In this document: piece after piece, positions 15,559-25,670 of the stretch | Layout: each line of letters begins with the position of its first letter | How positions within the stretch are numbered: position 1 is the stretch's first letter | NCBI RefSeq assembly: GCF_002803155.1 | Contig: NZ_NNBP01000026.1 | Span: 112,000-145,118, forward strand | Reading direction: 5' to 3' | DNA from: Streptomyces sp. CB02959 | GTDB lineage: Bacteria > Actinomycetota > Actinomycetes > Streptomycetales > Streptomycetaceae | DNA length: 33,119 nucleotides | The notes under the pieces: model-generated | Databases searched by the model: none | What the model saw: the letters and a program-made list of their open reading frames with translations, nothing else | Told to the model about the DNA's origin: nothing | Made by a program: the position numbers and the translations under genes

Positions 15559-15948
15559 ATGACCAGCCGACCGTCCACCAAGCGACCGGCGGGCAAGTCA
15601 GCGCCGTCCGCGCGGACTTCGACCACCCACCCGGCCATCAGCCGGCCCCGGCCACTCGCCGCCACGGCCCTGGCCGGCGCGGGCCGGACCGCCCGGATGC
15701 GGCAGCACTACGAGATCCCACGGGACAGCTGGTCGGACTGGCGCCCCTACGGCGAGCGCGGCTACACGCTGTGGACACCCGCCCAGGACCAGTCGGGCGG
15801 CCCGGTCGCGGCGTCCTGCCCCCGCGGCCGGGTCGGCACGTACACCTACAGGCTGGCCGTCACCGTCGAGGTGGCGGGCCGCACCGTCGACGACTCCCCG
15901 GCGGCGAGCCCTCAGATCCGCACCGACTGCGGCACCGGCGTCAGCTGA
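15559..15948 (+). CDS. Hypothetical protein with a C-terminal extracellular-type domain, possibly truncated
   Basis: The 129-residue product opens with about 45 basic, Ser/Thr/Pro-rich residues and then a compact domain: DSWSDWRPYGERGYTLWTP, two cysteines, GTYTYRLAVTVEVAGRTVDDSPAAS and a final IRTDCGTG. The second half resembles C-terminal domains of secreted Streptomyces proteins. A normal signal peptide is missing; PLAATALAGAG near residue 36 may be a remnant. ATG 15559 follows GGGGGA. It could be co-transcribed with the upstream VWA gene, 108 bp away. I cannot assign a function. A decayed or shortened gene is a real alternative. Confidence 0.55.
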   Translation: MTSRPSTKRPAGKSAPSARTSTTHPAISRPRPLAATALAGAGRTARMRQHYEIPRDSWSDWRPYGERGYTLWTPAQDQSGGPVAASCPRGRVGTYTYRLAVTVEVAGRTVDDSPAASPQIRTDCGTGVS

Positions 15949-15981
15949 CGGACGGGCCCGCCGGACCCGCCGCTGGCGGTG

Positions 15982-17538
15982 CTACGACACCCGCCCCTCG
16001 GGCGCCGTCCGCCGCTGCGCCGGTACGACGGCCCCGCCGACCGGCCACGCCACCGGCCAGGTGTGCACCGGCTCCCCGGTGTGCATCAGCTCGCTGTAGC
16101 GCCTGGTCATCGCGGCCAGCGCGGCGTCCCGGGGCAGGCCGTGCCGCAGCGCGTGGTGGAACGCCGCGGTCTGCCAGGCCGCCCCGTTGGTCCGGCGTGC
16201 GCAGCGGGCCTCGATGATGCCCAGATAGTGGTCCCGGTCGGCCGGTTCGACGCCCCAGGCGTCCAGCCCGGCCGCCGCCAGCGGCAGCAGTTCCTGTTGG
16301 ACGAGGCGTACCGCGGGGACCTCGGCGAGGCCACCGGCGCGGCCGGGCCGGGGCCAGCGGAGGGTGGCGTCGATACCGTGCCGGCAGGCGGCGTCGAAGT
16401 TGGCGGCCGCGGCGCCGAACGGGAGCCGGGTCCACACGGGGCGGGGCTGTTCGGCCAGGGCGCGCACCAGGCCGTAGTAGAAGGCGGTGTTGGCCATGAC
16501 GTCGGCGACGGTGGGGCCGGCCGGCAGGACCCGGTTCTCGACGCGGAGGTGCGGAACGCCGTCGGCGACCGCGTAGACGGGTCGGTTCCAGCGGTAGATC
16601 GTGCCGTTGTGCAGGACCAGTTCGGCGAGGTCGGGCACCCCGCCCGCGTCGAGGACGCGCAGCGGCTCCTGCGGTCCGCAGAGGGGCAGCAGCGGCGGGA
16701 AGAAGCGCAGGTTCTCCTCGAACAGCTCGTAGGCGGAGTCCACCCAGCGCTCGCCGAACCAGGTGCGCGGACGCACTCCCTGGGCCTGGAGTTCGGGGGC
16801 GCGGGTGTCGGTGGCCTGCTGGAAGGCCGGCGGCCGCGACTCCCGCCAGAGCTCCCGCCCGAACAGGAACGGCGAGTTGGCGCCGACGGCTATCTGGACG
16901 GCGGCGATCGCCTGGGCCGCGTTCCAGACGGCGGCGAACCGGCCGGGCGTCACCTGGAGGTGCAGTTGGACAGAGGTGCAGGCGGCTTCGGGGGCGATCG
17001 ACGGCGACCGGGTGACCAGGCGCTCGACGCCCTGGATGTCGATGGCGAAGTCCTCGCCGCGGGCGGCCCGCATCTGGTCGTTGAGCAGGACGTAGCGGTC
17101 GTTGGCGGAGAGGCTGGCGACGGTGAGGTCGTCGGCGTGCAGGGTCGGCAGAATGCCGATCATGACGATGCGGGCGGCGACTTCCCGGGCCTTTCTCTCC
17201 GCGTAGCCGAGTCCGGTGCGGAGTTCTTCGGAGAGCTGGTCCAGAACGCGGCCGGACAATCGATGCGGGGTGATGTTGACCTCTAGATTGCACTGTGCGA
17301 GTTCGGTCTGGAAATCGCCGCTGGCGATCCTTTCGAGGACCTGCGAGTTCAGCATGCGGGGGAGCCCGTCGGCACCTGCGAGATTGAGTTCGATCTCCAG
17401 CCCCATGAGATTCTTGGGGCGGTCGAACCGCTTCTCCGCCAGGAGCCGGTGCAATCCCTCCAGACAGTCGTGCAGCTTTCTTCGATAGCGCTCCCGGTCC
17501 GCCAGGTCGATCCCGTCCGCGGCGACCTTCTCCCCCAT
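15982..17538 (-). CDS. Glutamate-cysteine ligase family protein
   Basis: The 518-residue protein begins MGEKVAADGIDLADRERYRRK and contains RFDRPKNLMGLEIELNLAG, FQTELAQCNLEVNITPHRL, ACTSVQLHLQV and HLRVENRVLPAGPT. These are the acidic metal- and ATP-binding motifs of the GCS2-like carboxylate-amine ligase superfamily. Annotation as glutamate-cysteine ligase is by family. Streptomyces use mycothiol rather than glutathione, so the true product may be a different gamma-glutamyl compound. ATG 17538 lies eight bases after AGGAGGG, which makes this start secure; a longer in-frame start exists upstream but is less likely. It faces a 558-bp upstream gap and has no operon partner. Confidence 0.88.
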   Translation of the reverse strand: MGEKVAADGIDLADRERYRRKLHDCLEGLHRLLAEKRFDRPKNLMGLEIELNLAGADGLPRMLNSQVLERIASGDFQTELAQCNLEVNITPHRLSGRVLDQLSEELRTGLGYAERKAREVAARIVMIGILPTLHADDLTVASLSANDRYVLLNDQMRAARGEDFAIDIQGVERLVTRSPSIAPEAACTSVQLHLQVTPGRFAAVWNAAQAIAAVQIAVGANSPFLFGRELWRESRPPAFQQATDTRAPELQAQGVRPRTWFGERWVDSAYELFEENLRFFPPLLPLCGPQEPLRVLDAGGVPDLAELVLHNGTIYRWNRPVYAVADGVPHLRVENRVLPAGPTVADVMANTAFYYGLVRALAEQPRPVWTRLPFGAAAANFDAACRHGIDATLRWPRPGRAGGLAEVPAVRLVQQELLPLAAAGLDAWGVEPADRDHYLGIIEARCARRTNGAAWQTAAFHHALRHGLPRDAALAAMTRRYSELMHTGEPVHTWPVAWPVGGAVVPAQRRTAPEGRVS

Positions 17539-18096
17539 CGGCGGGTCCCTCCTAGAGTGAACGGCTGGCGGCCGCGGGCTGCGGGGCACCGCTCCGGCAC
17601 CCCGAGCACGGGCTACGGTCGATGATGCCCCGGCAATCTGATCGATAACGCCTCAAGGGCATGCCGGTACCGTTACTCTCGTGGAGACCGGCACGGGGCA
17701 TTTTCCACCGGCATATCTCGGCGGCCAGCACCGTCCGCATTTCGCTCGTAAAAAACACCGACGGGTTCCGGCCTACCACTCCGTCGAAGAATTACGAGGT
17801 GACCTCCCCCACCCCCGCACAAAGCGGCGGAAATCACCCCGGGCACCGGGCCGAATTCCGCCTTGCCGGAAATCCGCAAGGCGGGTAGCCGAAACACTTC
17901 CAGAACATATGTCGTATAAACTTCGCAGACGAGGCAGAGATTTGGCGTCAGTGTGGCGGTGCTCCCATCGGTGCCCGGCACCGCTGCCGACCCACGCTGT
18001 CCGCAGCTCCGATCAGCCAGGCTCTGACCCGCCCGCAGACAGCGCCGTCCGCACTGCCACGCTCCACCGTGTCTCCTAAGTGAGAGGCGACCCGCC
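17539..18096. other. Long AT-richer divergent intergenic region
   Basis: This 558-bp gap separates the glutamate-cysteine ligase gene and the next plus-strand gene. It is visibly richer in A/T than its surroundings. It contains a perfect 9-bp hairpin at 17858-17884 and a 75-codon open frame (17661-17888, with a TTA codon) that has no convincing coding signature. No tRNA is recognised. It may hold regulatory sites or a small RNA. Confidence 0.4.
17858..17884. terminator. Hairpin in long intergenic region
   Basis: CCGCCTTGC (17858-17866) and GCAAGGCGG (17876-17884) are perfectly complementary with a nine-base loop. No gene end is adjacent on either strand, so it may end an unrecognised short transcript or attenuate a leader. 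Confidence 0.4.
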
Positions 18097-18681
18097 ATGC
18101 CGCTGCACGTTCCTCCCGCCCCTGCGCCCGCCCTGCGCAGCGTCCTCAGCGCCCTCGGCTCCCCCACCGCGGTCCGCGAGGCCCCGGCCTCCGCGCTCCG
18201 CACCCATCAGGGGCCGCTGAGCCCCGACCACCCGCTGCCGGTGCACGTCTGGGACGACGTCAGCCAGGCCGGTCCGCCGCGCACCCGCCTCGCCGGCTGG
18301 CGTTTCCTGGTCCGCGGCCGAGAGCGCGCCGTGGCAGCCGCCGAGGCCCGGCTCACGCCGGACGGCTGGACGTTCTCGCACTTCTGCGACGGCCCCTACG
18401 TCGCCGCCACGGAGCGGGCCCTGCAGCAGGCCGAGTCCCTCACCGCTCCCTACCAGCCGCGCCTGCTGTCCGTGCCGGAGCTGTACATGCTGACCCTGTG
18501 GCTGCACCACGACCTCGCCGCGGACGGCGCCGACGGGATGCCCACCACCGGCGACCTCCTGGTACCGCTGGCGCCCGCCCCGCCGGGGATCGCCTCCCAC
18601 CTCCCGCAGCGGGTCGCCGATCTGCTCCCCCGCCTGACCCTCCGCCTGGGCCCGGCGCCGCTGCTCCGCGAACCGGCCTGA
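18097..18681 (+). CDS. Conserved hypothetical protein
   Basis: The 194-residue product has no domain I recognise. It is rich in Pro, Ala and Leu, has no signal peptide or membrane helix, and contains HPLPVHVWDDV, LAGWRFLVRG, TPDGWTFSHFCDGPYVAATERALQQAE and VPELYMLTLWLHHDLA. Codon use is typical of a real gene, with strong third-position GC. ATG 18097 lies behind GAGAGG at about eight bases. It is probably cytosolic and monocistronic, because a strong hairpin follows at 18717 and the next gene has its own signals. Confidence 0.75.
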   Translation: MPLHVPPAPAPALRSVLSALGSPTAVREAPASALRTHQGPLSPDHPLPVHVWDDVSQAGPPRTRLAGWRFLVRGRERAVAAAEARLTPDGWTFSHFCDGPYVAATERALQQAESLTAPYQPRLLSVPELYMLTLWLHHDLAADGADGMPTTGDLLVPLAPAPPGIASHLPQRVADLLPRLTLRLGPAPLLREPA

Positions 18682-18716
18682 CGGGCACCACCACCCGCAC
18701 GCCCGCCCTGCACCGA

Positions 18717-18749
18717 TGCGCCCCGCGGACTCCTCGACCGCGGGGCGCA
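18717..18749. terminator. Perfect 12-bp hairpin terminator
   Basis: TGCGCCCCGCGG (18717-18728) pairs perfectly with CCGCGGGGCGCA (18738-18749) over a nine-base loop, 36 bases after the stop of the hypothetical gene. It separates that gene from the DUF5999 gene. Confidence 0.7.
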
Positions 18750-18829
18750 CCGCCGTGTCCGCCCCCGTGCGCCGGCAGCGCGCCAACCCCCCGGGGCGCG
18801 CGCTCAATTGGGAGCAACCGCCCGCACGG

Positions 18830-18841
18830 GTGACGCGTCAC
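18830..18841. promoter_or_regulatory. Palindrome GTGACGCGTCAC upstream of the DUF5999 gene
   Basis: This is a perfect 12-bp palindrome about 90 bp before the DUF5999 start, just upstream of AT-richer promoter-like sequence. The same GTGAC-N2-GTCAC form occurs at 25088-25099 in the control region of a MerR gene. The binding protein is unknown. Confidence 0.4.
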
Positions 18842-18928
18842 TATCGAGTGTGTACCGCTGCTGCGAAATCCCTGCGGAATCCCATCCGTGGGGCAAGACT
18901 GGGACCGACAGGAAACGGGGGAGCGGCC

Positions 18929-19174
18929 ATGAACACCTCATCGAGCCGCACGACGTTCACCACTCCGCAGCGAAAGACAACTTCCATGTGCCAGCATCAA
19001 CCGCCATGCCCGTCAGCCGACTCCACCGACCGGGAGGCCGCGCACCTGGTGGCGCACCACCCGGAGCAGGGCTGGAGCCTGCTGTGCAACGGCGTCCTGC
19101 TCTTCGAGGACACCGGTGAGCTGCTGCCGGACGGGCAGGTCATCGCCCCGACCCGGGTCACCGCCGCCGCCTGA
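18929..19174 (+). CDS. DUF5999 family small protein
   Basis: The C-terminal 62 residues match the short actinobacterial DUF5999 pattern: MCQHQPPCPSADSTDREAA, HPEQGWSLLCNGVLLFEDTGELLPDG and IAPTRVTAA. Three cysteines near the start of that core could bind metal, but no function is known to me. Two starts are possible. ATG 18929 has a strong GGGGGAG five bases upstream and yields 81 residues; ATG 18986 gives the commonly seen MCQHQ start but has only a weak ribosome site. I give the longer form on the ribosome-site evidence. It converges with gcvP across a hairpin. Confidence 0.8.
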   Translation: MNTSSSRTTFTTPQRKTTSMCQHQPPCPSADSTDREAAHLVAHHPEQGWSLLCNGVLLFEDTGELLPDGQVIAPTRVTAAA

Positions 19175-19196
19175 TCGCGGCCACCCGGCACGTACA

Positions 19197-19230
19197 CCAG
19201 GGCCCCCGGCGCATCCGCCGAGGGCCCTTG
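19197..19230. terminator. Bidirectional terminator between DUF5999 and gcvP
   Basis: CCAGGGCCCCCGGCG (19197-19211) pairs with CGCCGAGGGCCCTTG (19216-19230) with one G-T type and one mismatched position around the loop CATC. It lies in the gap between convergent stops. Confidence 0.7.
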
Positions 19231-19262
19231 ATGTTGCCACCGGTCACCGGTGGCCGTGGTGA

Positions 19263-22148
<2,886 letters not shown>

Positions 22149-22216
22149 CTGCGGGGGCCTCCTGGTCAGTACGACCTACGAGGGGCACCACGGCGCTGGT
22201 GCCCGGACGGCCTCCC

Positions 22217-22430
22217 CCTCTGTCATCTCAACCTGAGAGCTTCACCGGCCCGCGGGCTGCGGTCCGGCTTTCACCGTCGGTGAGGAAGGGTTCCGGCATG
22301 GTGTCTGTCCGTGGCCCGCCCTGCTTTCCAGAGTGACCTCATCCATGCGGTACGTGTGCCTGAGAGATTCCGGGGAGGATTTGCTCCTTCGGCGCCCTGG
22401 TCGCGAACGACTCAGGACTCTCCCGCATGG
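22217..22430 (-). ncRNA. Tandem glycine riboswitch in the gcvP leader
   Basis: On the minus strand two aptamers are visible. The first has a P1 stem of CCATGCGG with CCGCATGG (plus 22423-22430 and 22343-22350) enclosing GGGAGAGT, GCGCCGAAGGAGCAA and CTCTCAGGCA, the core of the glycine riboswitch. The second has ACTCTGGAAAGC, CACCGACGGTGAAAGC and CTCTCAGGTTGAGATGACAGAG, near plus 22217-22342. The riboswitch ends about 70 bases before the gcvP start. I could not define the switching element between aptamer and gene, though control at the ribosome site or by a terminator is possible. Confidence 0.93.
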
Positions 22431-22549
22431 GATCGACGGCCATTCGTCAGCCTACCAGCGCACTGCCGGAACGATCCTTCGAGTGGCCGGGGCATGAAAT
22501 GTGCCGTTTCGTAGTTGTCACAAGGCAGTTGCGACCAATTGGAGGGACC

Positions 22550-22933
22550 GTGCAAACCGATATCGATCCCCGGAGCCTCATCGGCCGCAAAGCGTTCGAC
22601 CGGAACGGCGCGAAAATAGGGACCGTCGACGAGGTCTACCTCGACGACGCGACGGGCGAACCGGAATGGGCGGCCGTCCGCACCGGCCTGTTCAGCCGGG
22701 ATGCGTTCGTCCCCCTGGAACCGAGCAAGATGGTCGGCGACAGCCTGCACATCCCCTACGACCGCAAGCTGATCAAGGATGCCCCGGACTTCGGCGTCGG
22801 CCGGCACCTCTCCCCCGAGCAGGAACTCCAGCTCTACCACCACTACCGCCTGGATATCTCCGCACCGCCCGCGGACTCATCCTCATCCGCCGGCGACACC
22901 GACTTCGGGCGGATCGCCGGCGCGGACGACTGA
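22550..22933 (+). CDS. PRC-barrel domain protein
   Basis: The 127-residue protein contains a PRC-barrel: DPRSLIGRKAFDRNGAKIGTVDEVYLDDATGEPEWAAVRTGLF, then FVPLEPSKMVGDSLHIPYDRKLIKDAPD and a YHHY segment. PRC-barrel proteins are small cytosolic folds linked to photosynthetic complexes, RNA processing (RimM) and stress; this stand-alone type has no known partner. GTG 22550 is the start, preceded by GGAGGG at three bases. It diverges from the gcvP riboswitch region. Its last 91 bases are also the 3' end of the convergent dinB gene. Confidence 0.87.
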   Translation: MQTDIDPRSLIGRKAFDRNGAKIGTVDEVYLDDATGEPEWAAVRTGLFSRDAFVPLEPSKMVGDSLHIPYDRKLIKDAPDFGVGRHLSPEQELQLYHHYRLDISAPPADSSSSAGDTDFGRIAGADD

Positions 22934-24288
22934 TCCGGTCCGCCCCGCAGCGGCAGGGGCTCGCCCGGCCGCAGCGCCGGATCGTCGACGGCGAAGGTCC
23001 GCACCCGCCCCGGTGCGGACCACGGCGCCTCGAACCGCACGGTCACCCGCCCCACGCCACTGCCCTGCACCCATCCGGCACCGAACTCCTCGTGGATCAC
23101 GTCCAGCCCCGGGTGCCAGCGCCGCGGCAGCTCCGCACCGGGCTCCGGCTCCCCGGCCGCCACCCCCTCCGGCTCCGCCGTCGCGCCCGCCGCCTGCTCC
23201 GCCGCCTCCCGCTCCGTGGCCAGCTGGGCGAACAGGTCCTCCTGCGTGAAGTCCGCCAGCCCGCTCACCCCCACGCCCAGCAGCCGCACCCCGCCCGTGG
23301 TGTCCACCGTCTCCAGCAGCCGTACGGCGGCCTCCCGGACGACCGCCGGGTCGTCGGTCGGCCCGCGCAGCGTCTCGGACCGGGTCAGCGTCGAAAAGTC
23401 GTAGTTCCGCACCTTGATCACCACCGTGCGCCCGGACCGCCCGGCCGACCGCAGCCGCGCCACGCACCGATCGGCCAGCCGCAACACCTCGTTCCGCACC
23501 CGCGTCCGGTCGGTCAGGTCGACCTCGAAGGTGTCCTCCACCGACACCGACTTCGCGTCCCGCTCGGCCACCACCGGCCGCTCGTCCCGGCCCAGCGCCA
23601 TCCCGTACAGCCCGGTGCCGTGCGCCTTCCCCAGCAACCGCACCAGCTCCGCCTCACCGGCCTCCGCGGTCTCCGCGACGGTGTGGATCCCGGCCCGGCG
23701 CAGCGTCTCGGCCGTCGCCGGCCCGACCCCGGGCAGCGTCCGCACCGGCATCGGCCCCAGCAGTTCCCGCTCGGTACCCGGCTCGATGACCACCAGGCCG
23801 TCCGGTTTCGCCGCCTCGGACGCGATCTTGGCGAGCATCTTGGCGCCGGCCAGCCCCACCGAACCGGTCAGCCCGGTGGCCGCCCGGATGTCACGCCGCA
23901 GCTGCTCCCCCACGGCCCGCACCGCGGCGGTCTCCGCCGGCACCCCACCGGCCTCCAGGTCCACGAAGGCCTCGTCCAGGCTCAGCGGCTCCACGAGCGG
24001 CGACAACGCCCGCAGCAGCTCCATGACCACTTCACTCACCTGGCGGTACAGCGTGAACCGGGGACTGAGATACGCGGCGTTGGGGCACAGCCGGCGCGCC
24101 TGCGCCGTCGGCATCGCCGAACGCACCCCGAAGACCCGCGCCTCGTACGAGGCGGTGGCGACCACGCCGCGCGGCCCGATCCCGCCGACGACCACGGGTT
24201 TTCCCCGCAGGCTCGGCTTGGCCGCCTGCTCGGCGGCCGCGTAGAACGCATCCATGTCCAGATGCAGGATCGTCGGCGCACGTCTCAC
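22843..24288 (-). CDS. dinB: DNA polymerase IV (Y-family translesion polymerase)
   Basis: The 481-residue protein opens with TILHLDMDAFYAAAEQ (metal-binding D11 and following residues) and SLDEAFVDLEAGG (D105, E106), the Y-family catalytic centre. Helix-hairpin-helix segments (LPGVGPATAETLRRAGI) follow. A QEDLF clamp-binding motif begins at residue 349 and is followed by an unusually long tail of about 130 residues, which contains WVQGSGVGRVTVRFEAPW. It copies damaged DNA with low fidelity. I chose GTG 24288; other in-frame starts add only a few residues and none has a good ribosome site. I see no LexA box upstream. The 3' end overlaps the PRC-barrel gene. Confidence 0.93.
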   Translation of the reverse strand: MRRAPTILHLDMDAFYAAAEQAAKPSLRGKPVVVGGIGPRGVVATASYEARVFGVRSAMPTAQARRLCPNAAYLSPRFTLYRQVSEVVMELLRALSPLVEPLSLDEAFVDLEAGGVPAETAAVRAVGEQLRRDIRAATGLTGSVGLAGAKMLAKIASEAAKPDGLVVIEPGTERELLGPMPVRTLPGVGPATAETLRRAGIHTVAETAEAGEAELVRLLGKAHGTGLYGMALGRDERPVVAERDAKSVSVEDTFEVDLTDRTRVRNEVLRLADRCVARLRSAGRSGRTVVIKVRNYDFSTLTRSETLRGPTDDPAVVREAAVRLLETVDTTGGVRLLGVGVSGLADFTQEDLFAQLATEREAAEQAAGATAEPEGVAAGEPEPGAELPRRWHPGLDVIHEEFGAGWVQGSGVGRVTVRFEAPWSAPGRVRTFAVDDPALRPGEPLPLRGGPDQSSAPAIRPKSVSPADEDESAGGAEISRR

Positions 24289-24355
24289 ACCACTGATGCT
24301 GCCGCACACCACTGACAATCGGCCCGGTCCCGGGCCGCGCACCGCCCGGCAGCCG

Positions 24356-24961
24356 TCAGCCGGCGCGGTTCCGCCGCCGTGCCAGCTCGTCGTGCGGGTT
24401 CTTCCCGATCAGCGTCTCGCCGGTGTCCACTCGCTCCCCGTGGAGCTGTGACAGTGCGCCCTCCACGTCCCGCCACACCACGCCCACGGCGATACCGAAG
24501 ACGCCCTGGCCTCCCTGGAGCAGATCCACGACCTGGTCGGGCGAGGTGCACTCGTAGACCGTCGCGCCATCGCTCATCAGCGTCATCCGCGTCAGGTCGT
24601 CCAGCCCCCGGGCCCGCAGATGCTGGACGGCGGCGCGGATGTTCTGCAGCGACACCCCGGTGTCCAGCAGTCGCTTGACGATCTTCAGGACGACAACGTC
24701 CCGGAAGCTGTAGAGCCGTTGGGTCCCGGACCCGTAGGCCGGCCGGATGCTGGGCTCCACGAGGCCCGTCCGCGCCCAGTAGTCCAGCTGTCGGTAGGTG
24801 ATGCCCGCCGCCGCGCATGCGGTCGGTCCGCGGTAGCCGATGTTCTCCGCCTCGCGGTCCCCCGACATCGCAGTGGCCTGTACCGGGCTGCGGTTCGTCG
24901 CCGCGCCCGTGTGGAGCGGCAATGCCCCTTCCGCCGCCGTACCGTCGCCGGTGATTGCCAC
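24356..24961 (-). CDS. MerR-family regulator (Rv1830-like)
   Basis: The 201-residue protein has a winged-helix MerR domain at about residues 45-115 (ACAAAGITYRQLDYWARTGLVEPS, GTQRLYSFRDVVVLKIVKRLLDTGVSL) after an extended polar N terminus. The C-terminal domain (VYECTSPDQVVDLLQGGQGVFGIAVGVVWRDVEGAL) differs from classical metal or drug MerR domains. Its position, next to DUF151 and an FtsR-like MerR, matches mycobacterial Rv1830. GTG 24961 is preceded by GGAGGG. A consensus promoter lies upstream, with palindromes further upstream. A role in growth or division control is inferred from synteny. Confidence 0.9.
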   Translation of the reverse strand: MAITGDGTAAEGALPLHTGAATNRSPVQATAMSGDREAENIGYRGPTACAAAGITYRQLDYWARTGLVEPSIRPAYGSGTQRLYSFRDVVVLKIVKRLLDTGVSLQNIRAAVQHLRARGLDDLTRMTLMSDGATVYECTSPDQVVDLLQGGQGVFGIAVGVVWRDVEGALSQLHGERVDTGETLIGKNPHDELARRRNRAG

Positions 24962-25005
24962 GCCGCCCTCCGTCCTTCACGTCCCGGACGGGACCTGCCA
25001 TATCG

Positions 25006-25034
25006 ACGGTATGCAGTCGCTCGGGGTGCGTCAA
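25006..25034 (-). promoter_or_regulatory. Promoter of the Rv1830-like merR gene
   Basis: On the minus strand TTGACG (plus 25029-25034) and TACCGT (plus 25006-25011) are 17 bp apart, close to the vegetative sigma consensus. Transcription would begin near 24999, leaving about 38 bases before GTG 24961. Confidence 0.65.
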
Positions 25035-25058
25035 CGATCGCCGCGCTCGCCACGCCGA

Positions 25059-25099
25059 GTGATAATCACCCTACGAGTGGTTTCTCGTGACTTGTCACG
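25059..25099. promoter_or_regulatory. Two palindromic sites upstream of the merR promoter
   Basis: GTGATAATCAC (25059-25069) is a perfect 5+1+5 dyad and CGTGACTTGTCACG (25086-25099) is a perfect 6+2+6 dyad. They lie 17 bp apart, upstream of the merR -35 box and downstream of the DUF151 stop. The second shares GTGAC-N2-GTCAC with the palindrome before the DUF5999 gene. Confidence 0.45.
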
Positions 25100-25146
25100 G
25101 GGAAGGGATTACAGGTTGGCCGGAAACAGGTGCTTCACATGGCCGA

Positions 25147-25617
25147 TCACTGGTTGGTGCCGAAGTCCTCGGGCGAGATCTGATCGAGGAACTCGCGGAA
25201 CTTCTCCACCTCGTCCTCCTGCTCGTCCGGGATGGCGATCCCCGCGTCGTCCAACACACCGTCGGTACCGAAGATCGGTGTCCCGGTGCGCAGCGCCAGC
25301 GCTATCGCGTCCGACGGCCGGGCACTGACCTCGACACCGCTGGCGAAGACCAGTTCGGCGTAGAAGACCCCTTCGCGCAGATCCGTGATCCGGACCTGCG
25401 TCAGCTCCTGCCCCACGGCTTCGAGCACGTCCTTGAAGAGGTCATGTGTCAGCGGCCTGGCAGGGACCATGCCCTGCTGGGCGAACGCGATGGCGGTGGC
25501 CTCTCCCGGCCCGATCCAAATGGGCAGGTAACGGTCGCCTCCCACCTCCCGCAGCAGCACGATCGGTTGGCTGGAAGGCATCTCCACCCGGACACCCACG
25601 ACGTCGAGCTCGTTCAC
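25147..25617 (-). CDS. Bifunctional nuclease family protein (DUF151)
   Basis: The 156-residue protein follows the DUF151 pattern: MNELDVVGVRVEMPSSQPIVLL, REVGGDRYLPIWIGPGEATAIAF, LTHDLFKDVLEAVG and ARPSDAIALALRTGTPIF. Plant and bacterial members have been reported as nucleases acting on RNA and DNA, and the Mycobacterium Rv1829 protein occupies the same place in the cluster. GTG 25617 is the start with a weak ribosome site. It lies 53 bp after the FtsR-like gene on the same strand and is probably co-transcribed with it. An acidic tail (EQEDEVEKFREF) ends the protein. Confidence 0.93.
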   Translation of the reverse strand: MNELDVVGVRVEMPSSQPIVLLREVGGDRYLPIWIGPGEATAIAFAQQGMVPARPLTHDLFKDVLEAVGQELTQVRITDLREGVFYAELVFASGVEVSARPSDAIALALRTGTPIFGTDGVLDDAGIAIPDEQEDEVEKFREFLDQISPEDFGTNQ

Positions 25618-25670
25618 ACAGCAACCCTAGGCCGTGCCCGGCAGGTTTGGGTAGTCGGGCACTCTTTTGC

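Noticed and set aside
17661..17888. 75-codon frame in the long intergenic gap
   Set aside because: It has a TTA codon, mixed codon use, no good ribosome site and ends inside a hairpin; it looks non-coding.
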